Origin: Gemmobacter aquatilis
Lineage (GTDB): Bacteria > Pseudomonadota > Alphaproteobacteria > Rhodobacterales > Rhodobacteraceae
Direction: 5' to 3'
DNA: 64,000 nucleotides
Assembly (NCBI RefSeq): GCF_900110025.1
Contig: NZ_FOCE01000002.1
Span: 496,001-560,000, forward strand
The notes under the pieces are model-generated. The model was not told the origin of the DNA and did not search any database. It saw only the letters and a program-made list of their open reading frames with translations. Within the stretch, counting starts at the first letter, position 1. Each line of letters begins with the position of its first letter. Shown here in pieces: positions 17,448 to 26,431 of this stretch. The position numbers were made by a program, and so were the translations under genes.

Positions 17448-19316
17448 TTACCCGAATTTCCGCTGCGCCAGGGCCCGCTTGCGCGGATCGGCATCGAACA
17501 GCCCGGCCAGTTGCTCCGTCATCGCCCCGGCCAACTGCTCCACATCGGTGATGGTGACCGCGCGGTTGTAATAGCGCGTCACGTCATGGCCGATGCCGAT
17601 GGCGATCAGTTCCACCTGCTTGCGCTTTTCCACCATGGCGATCACGTCGCGCAGATGCTTCTCAAGGAAACTCGCCGCATTCACGCTCAGCGTCGAATCA
17701 TCGACCGGCGCGCCGTCGGAAATCACCATCAGGATCTTGCGCGCCTCACGCCGCATCGCCAGCCGCCGATGCGCCCATTCCAGCGCCTCGCCGTCGATGT
17801 TTTCCTTCAGCAACCCTTCCTTCATCATCAGCCCGAGGTTCGACCGCGACCGCCGCCACGGCGCATCCGCCGATTTGTAAATGATGTGGCGCAGATCGTT
17901 CAGCCGCCCCGGCTGCTGCGTGCGCCCCGCCGCCAGCCATTTCTCGCGGCTCTGCCCGCCCTTCCATGCCCGCGTGGTAAAGCCCAGAATCTCCACCTTC
18001 ACCGAACAGCGCTCCAGCGTCCGCGCCAGCACATCGGCACAGATCGCCGCGATCGAGATCGGCCGCCCGCGCATCGACCCCGAATTGTCCAAGAGCAGCG
18101 TCACGCAGGTATCGCGGAACTCGGTGTCCTTCTCCTGCTTGAAGCTCAGCGGAGTCGTCGGGTTCGCCACCACCCGCGCCAGACGGCCCGCATCCAGCGT
18201 GCCCTCTTCCAGATCGAACAGCCAACTGCGGTTCTGCTGCGCCTGAAGGCGCCGCTGCAACTTGTTGGCCAGCCGGGACACAGCGCCCTTCAGCGGCTCC
18301 AGCTGCTGATCCAGATAGGCGCGCAACCGCTCCAGCTCCGCCGCCTCGGCCAGATCCTCGGCGCGGATTTCCTCATCGAATTCCGTGGTATAGACGGTAT
18401 AGTTCGGGTCCGCGTCGGAATAGGGCGCAGGTGGCGGCGGCTCCAGAGGGGCCTCGCCCTCCGGCATCTCCGCCTCGTCGCCCTGCTCCATGTCGGCGCT
18501 GTCCTCCATGGTGACCTGCGCCTGCGACTGATCGTCCTGCTCCTCCTGCGAGCGTTCGGGAGAGGCCTCGGCCTCCTCTTCCTGCTGCTGCTCGTCGCCG
18601 GCGCTTTCCGGGCTGTCCTCGTCCTCCTGCGCCTGATCGTCGGCGCTGTCATCCGGGTCGTCCATGTCCGGGTCATCGCCCAACTGGTCGCCATAGCCCA
18701 GATCGGCGATCACCTTGCGTGCAAGCCGGGCGAACGCCGCCTGATCGTCCAGCGCCCCGGCCACGTTTTCCAACGTGCCGCCCGCCTGTTCCTCGATGAA
18801 CCCACGCCACAGGTTCATCACGTTTTCCGCCGATTTCGGCAGATCGCGCCCCGTCGCCAGATGCCGCACCAGATAGCCCGCCGCCACCGGCAAAGGCGCA
18901 TCCGCCGCCGTGCTGATCTGGCCATAGCCCTTGCGATCCGCCTCGAAGCCGATCTTGTGGTCGATGTTCACCGCCGTGCCCGGCATGGCGCGCGCGCCCA
19001 AAGCCTCGGCCCGCGCCACCTCCATCGCCTCATAGATCTCGCGCGCCAGATTGCCGGTCGGCGCATATTTTGCCGCCACCGCATCGTTGTGATAGCGCCG
19101 CCGCAGCGCAAAGGCGTCGGCCGTGCCGCGCGCCAGCATCACCTCGTCGCGCGTCATCCGGCGGCTGACCTGCGGCAGGCGCACCCCGTCCTTGGTCATG
19201 CCCGCAGGGTCCACCGAATAGGTGACGGTCATCTCCGGGTCATCGGCCATGGTCTTGGTGGCCTCGGCCAAGGCCTTCTTGAACGGATCGGCGGGGTTGT
19301 CGGTGGATTTTGTCAT
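17448..19316 (-). CDS. cobT: Aerobic cobaltochelatase subunit CobT
   Basis: A 622-residue CobT, which with CobS and CobN inserts cobalt into hydrogenobyrinic acid a,c-diamide in aerobic cobalamin synthesis (ATP-dependent, AAA+ type chelatase). The N-terminal third is the conserved CobT domain. A very acidic low-complexity linker (about residues 211-287, rich in Asp/Glu/Gln) follows, then a C-terminal von Willebrand A domain with the MIDAS motif DNSGS near residue 410. The ATG at 19316 is preferred over the GTG at 19325, from spacing to an AGG. It lies downstream of cobS, with a double repeat in the gap. Confidence 0.95.
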   Translation of the reverse strand: MTKSTDNPADPFKKALAEATKTMADDPEMTVTYSVDPAGMTKDGVRLPQVSRRMTRDEVMLARGTADAFALRRRYHNDAVAAKYAPTGNLAREIYEAMEVARAEALGARAMPGTAVNIDHKIGFEADRKGYGQISTAADAPLPVAAGYLVRHLATGRDLPKSAENVMNLWRGFIEEQAGGTLENVAGALDDQAAFARLARKVIADLGYGDQLGDDPDMDDPDDSADDQAQEDEDSPESAGDEQQQEEEAEASPERSQEEQDDQSQAQVTMEDSADMEQGDEAEMPEGEAPLEPPPPAPYSDADPNYTVYTTEFDEEIRAEDLAEAAELERLRAYLDQQLEPLKGAVSRLANKLQRRLQAQQNRSWLFDLEEGTLDAGRLARVVANPTTPLSFKQEKDTEFRDTCVTLLLDNSGSMRGRPISIAAICADVLARTLERCSVKVEILGFTTRAWKGGQSREKWLAAGRTQQPGRLNDLRHIIYKSADAPWRRSRSNLGLMMKEGLLKENIDGEALEWAHRRLAMRREARKILMVISDGAPVDDSTLSVNAASFLEKHLRDVIAMVEKRKQVELIAIGIGHDVTRYYNRAVTITDVEQLAGAMTEQLAGLFDADPRKRALAQRKFG

Positions 19317-19388
19317 GGAAGGCACCTGTCACCGGCCCTGAAACAGAGCAAGAGTATCCCCGACGACATCGCGGGGAGGAGAGGGCAG

Positions 19389-19548
19389 CGGGGGGCTGTC
19401 TGCCCCCCGGTCCGCCTGCGGCGGCCCTCCCCCCGAGGATATTTTTCAACAGAAAATGAGAGCCGTGCGGTCCTGTCCATTTTCTGTCCGGAAATATCCT
19501 CGGGGGTTGAGGCGCGGCTTGCGCCGAGGGGGGCAGACAGCCCCCCTC
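19389..19548. repeat. Two head-to-head copies of repeat A in the cobS-cobT gap
   Basis: Left copy, reading leftwards: box GGATATTTTTCAACAGAAAATG, hairpin CCGCC-tgc-GGCGG (19412-19424), hairpin CGGGGGGC-tgtct-GCCCCCCG (19389-19409). Right copy, reading rightwards: box CATTTTCTGTCC...AAATATCC, hairpin GGCGC-ggctt-GCGCC (19511-19525), hairpin GAGGGGGGC-agaca-GCCCCCCTC (19526-19548). The loops and stems differ between copies while pairing is kept. The arrangement is the same as at 1555-1720. Confidence 0.85.
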
Positions 19549-19562
19549 GGCGCAAGCCGCCG

Positions 19563-20549
19563 TTATTTCATCGCCATGCTGGCCGCACTCTCCGGCAGTT
19601 CTTCGCCGAAGCAGCGCTGATAGAACTCGGCCACCGTCTGGCGTTCCAGCTCATCGCATTTGTTCAGGAAGGTCAGCCGGAAGGCATAGCCCACATTGCG
19701 GAAGATCTCGGCATTCTGCGCCCAGGTGATCACCGTGCGCGGCGACATCACGGTAGACAGATCGCCATTCATGAACGCGGTCCGCGTGAGGTCAGCCACC
19801 GTCACCATCTGGTTGATGGTCTTGCGGCCTTTCTCGGTGTTGTAATGCGGGCTCTTCGCCAGCACGATGGCCGCTTCGGCATCATGGCTCAGATAGTTCA
19901 GCGTCGCCACCAGCGACCAACGGTCCATCTGCGCCTGGTTGATCTGCTGGGTGCCGTGATAGAGGCCCGTCGTATCGCCCAGACCCACGGTGTTCGCCGT
20001 GGCGAACAGCCGGAAATAGGGGTTCGGCGTGATGATCTCGTTCTGGTCCAGCAGGGTCAGCTTGCCGTCATGCTCCAGCACGCGCTGGATCACGAACATC
20101 ACATCGGCCCGACCCGCATCATATTCGTCGAACACGATCGCCACCGGATTGCGCAGCGCCCAGGGCAGGATACCCTCGTGGAACTCGGTCACCTGCTTGC
20201 CATCACGCAGCTTGATCGCATCCTTGCCGATCAGGTCGATCCGGCTGATGTGGCTGTCGAGGTTGACCCGCACGCAGGGCCAGTTCAGCCGCGCCGCCAC
20301 CTGTTCGATATGCGTCGATTTGCCCGTGCCGTGATAGCCCTGGATCATCACGCGGCGGTTATAGGCGAAGCCCGCCAGAATCGCCAAAGTGGTATCGGGA
20401 TCGAATTTATAGGTCGGGTCGATCTCCGGCACCCGGTCGGAGCGTTCGGCAAAGCCCTTGACCTTCATCTCGGTGTCGATCCCGAAGACCTCCCGGACAG
20501 AGATTTCTTCGGTGGGTTTTGCAATCTGGTCCAACATTCCGTCCGCCAT
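19563..20549 (-). CDS. cobS: Aerobic cobaltochelatase subunit CobS
   Basis: A 328-residue AAA+ ATPase, the motor subunit of the CobNST cobaltochelatase. The N-terminal segment [15 protein letters not shown] is family-specific; Walker A is GYHGTGKST near residues 71-79, Walker B is IVFDEYDAG, and [20 protein letters not shown] contains sensor 1. It acts with CobT (next gene) and with CobN, which is not in this window. It is divergent from msrB across about 210 bp. Confidence 0.95.
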   Translation of the reverse strand: MADGMLDQIAKPTEEISVREVFGIDTEMKVKGFAERSDRVPEIDPTYKFDPDTTLAILAGFAYNRRVMIQGYHGTGKSTHIEQVAARLNWPCVRVNLDSHISRIDLIGKDAIKLRDGKQVTEFHEGILPWALRNPVAIVFDEYDAGRADVMFVIQRVLEHDGKLTLLDQNEIITPNPYFRLFATANTVGLGDTTGLYHGTQQINQAQMDRWSLVATLNYLSHDAEAAIVLAKSPHYNTEKGRKTINQMVTVADLTRTAFMNGDLSTVMSPRTVITWAQNAEIFRNVGYAFRLTFLNKCDELERQTVAEFYQRCFGEELPESAASMAMK

Positions 20550-20760
20550 ACCATCGGGCGCCCCCAGCGGGGCGCGGTTCTTTCACAGGTTTTGTGGATC
20601 ATAATGCAAGGGGCCGCAAGGGGAAGGCTGTCCCCGACACAATCGTCGCGAAATCAGCCCCGAAACCTGTCCCGCGCCTGCGCCCGGTCTCTTTTGCGTG
20701 ATCGGTGAAACGAAGCCGCCCGCCCGGCGTATAGACAGACAGACGGAACAGGAGGAAACC

Positions 20761-21219
20761 ATGAACCGCCGCACCCTGCTGACCAGTGCCCTCGCACTGC
20801 TTGCCGCCCGCCCCGCCTTTGCCGAAGGGCAATTTGAAATCACCCTGACCGAGGCCGAATGGCGCGCCCGCCTCTCGCCCGAGGCCTATGCCGTGCTGCG
20901 CGAGGAAGACACCGAACGCGCCTTCACCTCGCCGCTCAATGACGAAAAGCGCAAGGGCACCTTCCACTGCGCCGGCTGCGACCTGCCGCTGTATGCGTCG
21001 GAAACGAAATATGACAGCGGCACCGGCTGGCCCTCGTTCTGGCAGCCGCTGCCGAATGCCATCGGCACCAAAGAGGACAACACCTTCTTCAGCACCCGGA
21101 CCGAGGTGCATTGCCGCCGCTGCGGCGGCCATCTCGGCCATGTGTTCAACGACGGCCCGCAGCCGACCGGCTTGCGCTACTGCATGAACGGCGTGGCGCT
21201 CAGCTTCAAACCCGCCTGA
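20761..21219 (+). CDS. msrB: Peptide-methionine (R)-S-oxide reductase, exported
   Basis: A 152-residue MsrB that reduces methionine-R-sulfoxide in proteins. NRRTLLTSALALLAARPAFA is an export signal with a twin arginine, so a periplasmic location, perhaps by Tat, is likely. Zinc is held by two CxxC pairs (CAGC and CRRC), GTGWPSFW and GGHLGHVFNDG are family signatures, and RYCMNG carries the catalytic cysteine. AGGAGG sits just ahead of the ATG at 20761, which decides this start over an open frame 63 bp further upstream. No msrA or membrane partner is adjacent. Confidence 0.92.
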   Translation: MNRRTLLTSALALLAARPAFAEGQFEITLTEAEWRARLSPEAYAVLREEDTERAFTSPLNDEKRKGTFHCAGCDLPLYASETKYDSGTGWPSFWQPLPNAIGTKEDNTFFSTRTEVHCRRCGGHLGHVFNDGPQPTGLRYCMNGVALSFKPA

Positions 21220-21340
21220 GCCACGGCCCCCGGCCCCGGGCGGCATCATCAGATCGGGATCTTTGCGTCAGGTTGAACCGTCTGCTTGTGGCTTTCACCC
21301 TGGCTCAAATACTCATCCTTCCCGCCGAAAAGGCAGGACC

Positions 21341-21397
21341 AAAGCGGCACAGGGGGTGTACGGGCGGTGTACGCCTGTCACCCCCCCCCCGTTTTCG
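21341..21397. repeat. Repeat B copy 1 (GTGTAC / GTCACCCCC hairpin)
   Basis: GCGGCACAGGGGGTGTACGG is followed by a second GGTGTAC and by CGCCTGTCACCCCCCCCCC then GTTTTCG. The outer GGGGGTG...CACCCCC pair forms a stem. Compared with the copy at 56234-56275 it contains an internal duplication of the GGTGTAC segment. It lies between the convergent genes msrB and the J-domain gene and may act as a terminator for both. Confidence 0.65.
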
Positions 21398-21399
21398 AC

Positions 21400-22029
21400 T
21401 CAATCGCGGAAATAGCGGCTTTCGCGGATCTGCTCCCAGGCCCAGACCACCTCTTGCAGCCGCGCCTCGTCATCGCGGTTGCCGCCGTTCATGTCGGGAT
21501 GCAGGTCTTTCACCAGGCTCTTGTATTGCTTGCGGATCTCGGGGCGCGTCCAGGTGTCGCGGGCATCCAGAATCTCCAGCGCCTTGCGCTCGGTCGGGGG
21601 CAGTTTGCGGGTGACGTGGCTCACCACCTTGCCGGGGTTCTGCGTGCCCTTCTCGCCCAGGATCGCCATCGGGTCATCCACCCCCAACCGCGCCCAGGCC
21701 CGCCCGTCATCCTTCTGGCTGAACGGTTTGGTCTCCCGCTCCCAAACCCTTGCCTTGTCTAGGAATTTCTGGAATTCCTCATCGGATGTGCCGTTGAAGA
21801 AGTTCCATTTCAGGTTGTATTCGCGCACGTGATCCTTGCAGAACCAGAAGAATTCATCCAGCAGATCCGGCGATTTCGGCGCCCGGTACAGCCCGGATTC
21901 CGAACAGCCCGGATATTCGCACGCCTTCTGCGAGGTCTCGAACGCCCCCGACATGCCCCTCCGGCCCGTCTTGCGGCGCTTCTTGTCTGCCGACACGCGA
22001 AGGTCGAATTCAAAAGGGGGTTTCTGCAT
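21400..22029 (-). CDS. J-domain (DnaJ-like) protein with N-terminal Cys/His segment
   Basis: A 209-residue protein. The C-terminal 60 residues form a J domain with the HPD tripeptide (KSLVKDLHPDMNGG), so it should stimulate an Hsp70-type ATPase. The N-terminal part contains a Cys/His-rich pattern CEYPGC ... FWFCKDHVREYN that could bind zinc; this layout is usual for one alphaproteobacterial DnaJ-like family. The client is unknown. It is divergent from the BolA gene and converges with msrB. Confidence 0.85.
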   Translation of the reverse strand: MQKPPFEFDLRVSADKKRRKTGRRGMSGAFETSQKACEYPGCSESGLYRAPKSPDLLDEFFWFCKDHVREYNLKWNFFNGTSDEEFQKFLDKARVWERETKPFSQKDDGRAWARLGVDDPMAILGEKGTQNPGKVVSHVTRKLPPTERKALEILDARDTWTRPEIRKQYKSLVKDLHPDMNGGNRDDEARLQEVVWAWEQIRESRYFRD

Positions 22030-22093
22030 GGATAGGCCTTTCCGACTCGGAGGCGAGAGTTTAGGTCATTGCGCGCCGGATTGAAGGGGGTGA

Positions 22094-22354
22094 ATGCCGA
22101 AAATGACCGTGGCCGATGAAATTTCTGCGCGGCTTTCCGCCGCCTTCTCTCCCGAAGTCCTTGAAATTCAGGATGATAGTGAAAAACACCGCGGCCATGG
22201 CGGCTGGCAGGAAGGTGGCGAGACGCATTTCAGCATCCGCATCCGCGCCGCGAGTCTGGCACCGCTGGGCCGGGTGGCGCGTCACCGGGCGGTGCATCAG
22301 GCGCTGGGGGATCTGACCACCCGCATCCATGCCATCGCGCTGGACATCGGCTGA
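22094..22354 (+). CDS. BolA family protein
   Basis: An 86-residue BolA-like protein (class II KH-like fold), which usually acts with monothiol glutaredoxins in iron-sulfur handling or as a regulator. ADEISARLSAAFSPEVLEIQDDSEKHRGHGG is the family N-terminus with the His-containing loop, and HRAVHQALGDLTTRIHAIAL is the C-terminal helix. Facing it on the other strand is a SufE-type gene, which fits a link to Fe-S metabolism. Confidence 0.9.
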   Translation: MPKMTVADEISARLSAAFSPEVLEIQDDSEKHRGHGGWQEGGETHFSIRIRAASLAPLGRVARHRAVHQALGDLTTRIHAIALDIG

Positions 22355-22364
22355 ACCCGCGCGT

Positions 22365-22784
22365 TCAGGCCGCGGCGGCAACCTTGCGGATCCGCTCCAC
22401 CATGGCGCGCACCCCGTTGGAGCGTTGCGCCGACAGGTGCTCGTTCAGCCCCAGACGGCCCAGTTCCGCCACCGCATCAACCTGCCCCACCTCGGCAGAG
22501 GAAAGCCCCGCATACAGCGCGTGCAGGATGGCGATCAGCCCCTGCACGATCATCGCATCCGATGCGCCCTCGAAATCAAACCGCGCCGCAGCCCCCTGCC
22601 CCTCCAGCCTTGGCCGCAGCCAGACCTGGCTCGCGCAGCCCTCCACCTTGAAGGCAGGCACCTGAAAGGCTGGATCCAGCGGCGGGAAGGCCTTGCCCAG
22701 TTCGATCACATGGCGATAGCGGTCCTCCCAATCCTCCAGAAACTCGAAAGTCTCGACGATCTCTTCAAAGGCGGGGCTGGCCAT
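22365..22784 (-). CDS. SufE family sulfur-acceptor protein
   Basis: A 139-residue SufE-like protein. These accept persulfide sulfur from a cysteine desulfurase (SufS) for Fe-S cluster assembly. The segment VEGCASQVWLRPRL carries the persulfide-accepting cysteine, and the helical N-terminus DWEDRYRHVIELGKAFPPLD is typical. No suf operon is present here. It converges with the BolA gene with 10 bp between the stop codons. Confidence 0.9.
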   Translation of the reverse strand: MASPAFEEIVETFEFLEDWEDRYRHVIELGKAFPPLDPAFQVPAFKVEGCASQVWLRPRLEGQGAAARFDFEGASDAMIVQGLIAILHALYAGLSSAEVGQVDAVAELGRLGLNEHLSAQRSNGVRAMVERIRKVAAAA

Positions 22785-22910
22785 GGCTGTCTCCTGTGCG
22801 TGGCCCAGAGCTAGGCTTTGCGCAGCAAAAGGTCCAGAGGGGCGCTTTTCAAAAGCCGCGTCATGCGCTAGCCAAGGACAGGCGCCAAAAGCGGCGCGAA
22901 AGGGTGAGGC

Positions 22911-23366
22911 ATGAGAAAACCGCTGCTGGCCGCGCTGTCGCTGGTGATGTTCGTTTCCGCCTGCGGGTCTTTTCAGGATTCGCGTCTGAACCCGTTCAAC
23001 TGGTTCGGCGGGGCAGAACCTGCCGCCCCGGCCCTGCCTGCGGCGAAACCCGCCGATCCGCGCCCGCTGGCCGCACGCATCATCGAGCTGAAGGTGGAAC
23101 CGATGCCCGGCGGCGCCATCGTGCGCGCCACCGCCCTGCCGCCGACGCAGGGCTATTGGGATGCCGAACTGGTGGCGCTGGATCTGGGCGAAGACGGCGT
23201 GCAGATCTACGAATTCCGCCTCATCCCGCCGATCGAACCACTACCCGCCGCCACCCCGCGCTCGCGTCAGGTGACCGCCGCCGCCTATCTCTCGTCTGTC
23301 GCCTTGGGCCCGATCCGCGCGATCACCGTGCAAGGCGCCGAAAACGGGCTGAGCAGCCGCCGCTGA
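22911..23366 (+). CDS. Predicted lipoprotein of unknown function
   Basis: A 151-residue protein with an N-terminal signal peptide ending in lipobox VSAC, followed by DSRLNPFNWFGG. The rest is a soluble beta-rich stretch with a repeated Pro/Ala segment and no catalytic motif I recognise. Short lipoproteins with the DSRLNPFNWFG start are common in Rhodobacterales, as far as I recall. It stands alone: the sufE-type gene diverges upstream and gntK converges downstream. Confidence 0.75.
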   Translation: MRKPLLAALSLVMFVSACGSFQDSRLNPFNWFGGAEPAAPALPAAKPADPRPLAARIIELKVEPMPGGAIVRATALPPTQGYWDAELVALDLGEDGVQIYEFRLIPPIEPLPAATPRSRQVTAAAYLSSVALGPIRAITVQGAENGLSSRR

Positions 23367-23390
23367 CGCCTTCCCCGGCAGGCGTGGCGA

Positions 23391-23409
23391 CGGGGGCTCG
23401 ATGCCCCCG
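23391..23409. terminator. Hairpin between convergent genes
   Basis: CGGGGGC-tcgat-GCCCCCG stem in the gap between the lipoprotein gene and gntK. There is no long T-run, so efficiency is uncertain; it may serve either strand. Confidence 0.4.
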
Positions 23410-23430
23410 GCGGCGCGGCCCCCGGCTGGA

Positions 23431-23910
23431 TCAGACGAGCGCGCGCAAGGCAGTGGCGAGCTGCGCTTCGAGCGGTGCCATGGCGTCCAGCACCAGGGCC
23501 CCCTCGCCGTCCGGCACTTCCAGCGCGGCAAACTGGCTGGCCAGCAGCCCGGCGGGCATGAAATGCCCGGTGCGCGCCACCAACCGCCCTGCCAGAAGCG
23601 TCTGAGGGGCCGCCAGATGGATCAGCCGCAAATCCGGCGCGGCCACGCGCAGCCGATCCCGGTAGCGCCGCTTCAGTGCCGAACAGGCCAGCACCACCGG
23701 CCCCGCCGCCAATGCCGCCGCACAGCGATCCAGCCAAGGCACGCGATCCGCATCATCCAACGGCTGGCCTGCGGCCATTTTCGCAATGTTTTCCGCCGGA
23801 TGCAGATCGTCGGCATCCACGAACCGCGCGCCCAGCGCCGAAGCGAGCACCCGGCCCAGCGTGGATTTGCCGCAGCCGGAAACGCCCATCACCACGACGC
23901 GCAGGCTCAC
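23431..23910 (-). CDS. gntK: Gluconokinase
   Basis: A 159-residue P-loop kinase that phosphorylates gluconate to 6-phosphogluconate. Walker A is GVSGCGKST; DADDLHPAENIAKMAAGQPLDDADRVPWL and CSALKRRYRDRLR are gluconokinase signatures. The start is GTG at 23910, overlapping the rnd stop as GTGA, which implies translational coupling to the ribonuclease D gene. No other gnt or Entner-Doudoroff gene is nearby. Confidence 0.93.
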   Translation of the reverse strand: MSLRVVVMGVSGCGKSTLGRVLASALGARFVDADDLHPAENIAKMAAGQPLDDADRVPWLDRCAAALAAGPVVLACSALKRRYRDRLRVAAPDLRLIHLAAPQTLLAGRLVARTGHFMPAGLLASQFAALEVPDGEGALVLDAMAPLEAQLATALRALV

Positions 23911-25070
23911 GCCAGCCGCACCACCCGCACGTCATTGCCCTTGGCCGACAGCGCGATCTCGCCCCGGCACAGCCGCAGCGCATCTTCGCCGAACGCCTCG
24001 TTCCGCCAGCCTTTCAGCGCGGGCAGATCGCGTTCACCGGCGGCAATCGCGTCCAGTTCCGCCGCCGAGGCGATCAGTTTGGCCGCCACGCCAAGGCTTT
24101 CGGATTTCGCCTTCAGCAACACGCGCAGCAGATCGGCCAGCGCCGGATTGACCTGCAACTGTTCGCGCGACAGGTCCGGCTTGGGCATGTCTTCGGGCTT
24201 CATCTCCAGCCCCGCCTTCACGGCGGCGATGATCCCGTCGGCAATATCGCCCCGCCGCCCCTCGCGCAGCAACAGGCGCGAGCGCCCCAGTTCCTCGTGA
24301 TTGGTGGGCCGGGTGGAGGCGATCTCCAGCAGTGCATCATCCTTCATCACACGGGACCGTGGCACGTTGTTCTTCTGCGCATATTCCTCGCGGAACTGCG
24401 CCAGCGCCTTCACCAGCGCCAGAAACCGCCCCGAGGTGGTGCGGGTCTTCACCCGCTCCCATGCGTCTTGCGGGCGGATCGTATAGGTTTCCGGGTCGGT
24501 CAGGATCGCAAGTTCCTGCTGCACCCAATGTTCGCGCCCCGATTTGCGGATTTGCGCATCAAGGCTTTCGTAAACCACGCGCAGATGCGTCACATCGGCC
24601 AGCGCATATTCCTTTTGCGCATCCGACAGCGGGCGGCGCGACCAGTCGGTGAAGCGCGAGGTCTTGTCGAGGCTTTCCTTGGCGATCTTCTTCACCAGCG
24701 TCTCGTAGCCGACCTGTTCGCCATAGCCACAGACCATGGCGGCGATCTGCGTATCGAACAGCGGCACCGGGAAGCAGTTGCCTTCGACGAAGAAAATTTC
24801 CAGATCCTGCCGCGCGGCGTGGAACACCTTCACCGTCGCCTCGTGGCGGAACAGATCGTAAAGCGGTTCCATCGACAGGGCCTCGCCCCCTTCGATCGGG
24901 TCCACCAGAACCGCCTCGCCGGTTTTGCCGGGCAGCGCCATCTGGATCAGGCAAAGCTTCGACCAATAGGTCCGCTCGCGCAGGAATTCGGTGTCGATGG
25001 TAACATAGGGCTGGCTTTTGGCCGCCTCGCAAAAGGCGGCAAGCTCTTCGGTCGTTGTGATGGTGCGCAT
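23907..25070 (-). CDS. rnd: Ribonuclease D
   Basis: A 387-residue 3'-5' exoribonuclease of the DEDD family that trims tRNA precursors. The DEDDy motifs are visible: TIDTEFLRE (Exo I), VFHAARQDLEIFF (Exo II) and YALADVTHLRVVYESL (Exo III with Tyr). A helical HRDC-type region follows (about residues 210-290). It is the first gene of a two-gene unit with gntK, overlapping by 4 bp. Confidence 0.94.
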   Translation of the reverse strand: MRTITTTEELAAFCEAAKSQPYVTIDTEFLRERTYWSKLCLIQMALPGKTGEAVLVDPIEGGEALSMEPLYDLFRHEATVKVFHAARQDLEIFFVEGNCFPVPLFDTQIAAMVCGYGEQVGYETLVKKIAKESLDKTSRFTDWSRRPLSDAQKEYALADVTHLRVVYESLDAQIRKSGREHWVQQELAILTDPETYTIRPQDAWERVKTRTTSGRFLALVKALAQFREEYAQKNNVPRSRVMKDDALLEIASTRPTNHEELGRSRLLLREGRRGDIADGIIAAVKAGLEMKPEDMPKPDLSREQLQVNPALADLLRVLLKAKSESLGVAAKLIASAAELDAIAAGERDLPALKGWRNEAFGEDALRLCRGEIALSAKGNDVRVVRLA

Positions 25071-25201
25071 CGGCGTCTTTCGGGTCTGGGCTCGGGCAGA
25101 GCGTCACGGGGGCATCCCGTTCTTCCGCTATAGGCGGCAGGCGCCACCTTGTGAACCCTTTTTGGCCAACGGGCGCGGATCTTCGCCCGTTGGCCGGCTT
25201 T

Positions 25202-25243
25202 TCAGGCCAGTTTGGCCAGATCTCAGGCCAATTCGGCCAGATC
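25202..25243. repeat. 21-bp tandem duplication across the stop codon of the flavin oxidoreductase gene
   Basis: TCAGGCCAGTTTGGCCAGATC (25202-25222) is followed directly by TCAGGCCAATTCGGCCAGATC (25223-25243), with 19 of 21 positions equal. The second unit holds the stop and last codons of the oxidoreductase gene; the first unit is a copy just beyond the stop, so a readthrough would add a near-repeat of its last six residues. Confidence 0.75.
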
Positions 25244-26332
25244 CTTGGCATCAAAGCCCTTCAGATCCGTCATCGCGCCCTCGCGCACATGGCGCACCCA
25301 GCCCGGATCGCTGATCAGCGCGCGGCCCACGGCGACCAGATCGAACTCGTCCCGCTCCATCCGCTGCACCAGCTTGTCCAGCGGCGTCACCTGCGCGCCT
25401 TGCCCGCCGAAGGCGCCAAAGAAATCACCGCCAAGCCCGACCGAGCCCACGCTGATCGTGGCCGCCCCGGTCAGCTTCTTGGCCCAGCCTGCGAAGTTCA
25501 GGCCCTCTTCGCCGTCCAGTTCCGGGAATTCCGCTTCCCAGAAGCGGCGCTGCGAGCAGTGCAGGATATCAACCCCCGCCTCGACCAGCGGCAGCAGCCA
25601 GTCGGTCATCTCGGCCGGGGTCGTGGCCAGACGGGCGGCGTAGTCCTGCTGTTTCCACTGGCTGACCCGCAGGATCAGCGGGAAATCGGGGCCAAGGGCC
25701 GCGCGGGTGGCCTTGACGATCTCGGTGGCAAAGCGTGCGCGTTCCTTGATCGTGGCGCCGCCCCAGAGATCGCTGCGCAGATTGGTGCCCTGCCAGAAGA
25801 ACTGGTCGATCAGATAGCCATGGGCGCCGTGCAACTCGACCACATCGAAGCCCAGCCGCTTGGCATCCACCGCCGCCTGCGCGAAAGCGGCAATCGTGTC
25901 GGCAATATCCTCTTCCGTCATCGCCACACCGCGCGGATCGGCGGGGCCGACCAGCCCCGACGGGCTTTCCACCGGCGCAACCGGCTGCCATTCCCCGGCC
26001 CGGGTCGAGCCGGTGTGCCAGATCTGCGGGCCCATCTTGCCGCCCGCCTCATGCACCGCGTCGATCACCCCTTGCCAGCCCGCCAGTGCCGCTTCGCCAT
26101 GGAAGAACGGAATCCCCGGCAGATTGCGCGAGGCCGGGCGGTTGATCACCGTGCCTTCGGACAGGATCAACCCCACGCCACCTTCGGCGCGGCGGCGATA
26201 GTAATCGGCATTCTTTGCCGCCGGCACGCCTTCGGGTGCCATGCCCCGCGTCATCGGGGCCATCACGATACGGTTTTTCAGCTCCAGCCCTTTGAGCGCA
26301 AAGGGGCGAAACAGGGTTTCGGTTCCGGTCAT
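25223..26332 (-). CDS. NADH:flavin oxidoreductase, old yellow enzyme family
   Basis: A 369-residue TIM-barrel flavoprotein of the old yellow enzyme family: LFRPFALKGLELKNRIVMAPMTR at the N-terminus, GPQIWHTGSTR, then FDVVELHGAHGYLIDQFFWQGTNLRSD with the FMN-site His. Such enzymes reduce activated double bonds in enals, enones and nitro compounds with NAD(P)H. ATG at 26332 is chosen over the two upstream ATGs (26338, 26350) because AGGAG lies 7 bp before it. It is divergent from an HxlR regulator, its likely controller. Confidence 0.9.
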   Translation of the reverse strand: MTGTETLFRPFALKGLELKNRIVMAPMTRGMAPEGVPAAKNADYYRRRAEGGVGLILSEGTVINRPASRNLPGIPFFHGEAALAGWQGVIDAVHEAGGKMGPQIWHTGSTRAGEWQPVAPVESPSGLVGPADPRGVAMTEEDIADTIAAFAQAAVDAKRLGFDVVELHGAHGYLIDQFFWQGTNLRSDLWGGATIKERARFATEIVKATRAALGPDFPLILRVSQWKQQDYAARLATTPAEMTDWLLPLVEAGVDILHCSQRRFWEAEFPELDGEEGLNFAGWAKKLTGAATISVGSVGLGGDFFGAFGGQGAQVTPLDKLVQRMERDEFDLVAVGRALISDPGWVRHVREGAMTDLKGFDAKDLAELA

Positions 26333-26431
26333 CAACATGCTCCTGTTCAAACCTCGGCCTCTTAGGTATATTTTAGAGACTTGGTGTCAATGAGGCACCT
26401 TCAGATCACAAAGTCACCTCGGGGTAACCGC

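Noticed and set aside
15516-20708. A 1730-codon open frame on the plus strand
   Set aside because: It runs antisense to the aminopeptidase P, cobT and cobS genes, which have clear motifs. High GC removes stop codons from the opposite strand; the translation is rich in Arg/His/Pro/Gln and has no domain.
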